16,004 bases of DNA, from assembly GCA_902984215.1 (NCBI GenBank), contig CADWAF010001941.1, positions 1-16,004 of the forward strand, written 5' to 3'. The notes below the pieces were generated by a model. It ran no database searches and was not told where the DNA came from. It was given only the letters and a program-made list of their open reading frames with translations. Position numbers and translations under genes: made by a program. The DNA is from Willaertia magna. Taxonomy: Eukaryota; Heterolobosea; Eutetramitea; Acrasida; Naegleriidae. Within the stretch, counting starts at the first letter, position 1. Every line of letters starts with the position of its first letter. This document shows positions 15,558 to 16,004 of the stretch, piece after piece.

Positions 15558-16004
15558 CTACCTTTTTAATTTTTTCATTTCCTTCAAAACTTCAACATTT
15601 CCATCCCAAGGTAGAATTGTAACACCTTGCCAACCAACTATTGAAACAGCCGGTCTAAATAATATTTCTGTTTTGTTATCTTCATACTTGGTACAATCTA
15701 CACAACATTCTCTTATATCTTCTCCATTTCTAATATAATAAGTCAACTTTGCATTGTTACTATTTCTATAATCAAAACAAACACCAATGTAATAGCCAAC
15801 AGTATTTACGTCAGATTCAGTGTAACTACATCCCTTACCAGGACTGATAAAATCATCAGATTTTATACAATAGCCAAATCCCTTAGAATTATTAGAGCTT
15901 ATCCAATAATGCAAACCACCTTTATTTCTACTTATATTTAATTTATCATCTACACCAATTAAGATTGTCCAAGCATTACTTGCAGTTTTAGGTGTATATC
16001 TTGT
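15558..16004 (-). CDS. SPRY-domain protein, C-terminal part (5' end outside window)
   Basis: The frame is open from base 16004 to a stop at 15558-15560, giving 148 residues of the C-terminal end; no in-frame ATG near the edge looks like a start. The visible part fits a SPRY domain: AWTILIGVDD, then GGLHYWISSNNSKGFGYC, then VGYYIGVCFDYRN (the IGV.LD element), KLTYYIRNG (the L.F..NG element) and ILFRPAVSIVG near the end (the PAVSL element). The protein ends shortly after in a basic helix, KEMKKLKR. SPRY is a protein-interaction fold. Its partner domains (RING, B-box, ankyrin, kinase or others) would lie upstream, beyond this window, so the role cannot be told. Confidence 0.75.
   Translation of the reverse strand, partial: TRYTPKTASNAWTILIGVDDKLNISRNKGGLHYWISSNNSKGFGYCIKSDDFISPGKGCSYTESDVNTVGYYIGVCFDYRNSNNAKLTYYIRNGEDIRECCVDCTKYEDNKTEILFRPAVSIVGWQGVTILPWDGNVEVLKEMKKLKR

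Noticed and set aside
15547..15738. Plus-strand frame inside the SPRY gene
   Set aside because: Antisense to the SPRY coding region, with no domain of its own.
1..16004. A linked functional cluster of lipid and membrane genes
   Set aside because: The genes have mixed orientation, separate promoters and unrelated pathways, so the shared membrane theme is best explained by chance.
1..16004. CRISPR array, transposon, rRNA or bacterial-type operon
   Set aside because: No regularly spaced repeats, terminal inverted repeats with transposase, rRNA cores or ribosome binding sites were seen; introns and gene families are eukaryotic.

Overview
This is a gene-dense, AT-rich nuclear window from a eukaryote. 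Genes have long open frames, A-rich start contexts, two GT-AG introns of only 45-46 bp, and proteins with Asn/Ser/Thr-rich low-complexity stretches. A Zn2Cys6 regulator beside animal/amoeba-type families (TMEM53/DUF829, ABCG, lipin, XPR1-like) points to an amoeboid protist. A dictyostelid or other AT-rich amoebozoan is my best guess; a heterolobosean is possible. This is inference from base composition and gene content, not a species assignment.

Layout, left to right. Bases 1-1089 (minus, open at the window edge) encode a UbiG/COQ3-like methyltransferase. Bases 1329-3825 (minus) encode an ABCG half transporter in two exons. A 180-bp divergent promoter separates it from a TMEM53/DUF829 alpha/beta hydrolase (4006-5229, plus), which overlaps tail-to-tail with a HAD phosphatase (5218-5961, minus). 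A Zn2Cys6-ankyrin transcription factor (6048-8054, minus) and a PIG-F/GPI11-like protein (8284-9360, minus) follow. A 153-bp divergent promoter then leads to an SPX-EXS (XPR1/SYG1-like) phosphate transporter (9514-11595, plus) and a PUB-TPR protein (11672-12817, plus). The PUB-TPR gene runs tail-to-tail into a lipin (12839-14743, minus) whose last exon lies beyond a 45-bp intron. Last come a small charged protein of unknown function (14943-15467, minus) and the C-terminal end of a SPRY-domain protein (15558-16004, minus, open at the right edge). No gap between genes exceeds 240 bp.

Several genes act on lipids or membranes: ubiquinone synthesis, an ABCG transporter, phosphatidate phosphatase, GPI-anchor ethanolamine-phosphate transfer and phosphate export. 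I see no evidence that they are co-regulated, and in an intron-containing protist this is most likely chance. No mobile element, CRISPR array, rRNA or convincing tRNA was seen. I did not find a clear new multi-gene system. The most notable items are two uncommon domain combinations (Zn2Cys6 plus ankyrin; PUB plus TPR), an SPX domain lacking most of its ligand-binding lysines, a lipin lacking the usual N-terminal helix, a uORF whose stop overlaps a main start codon, and two convergent pairs with overlapping or nearly touching 3' ends.
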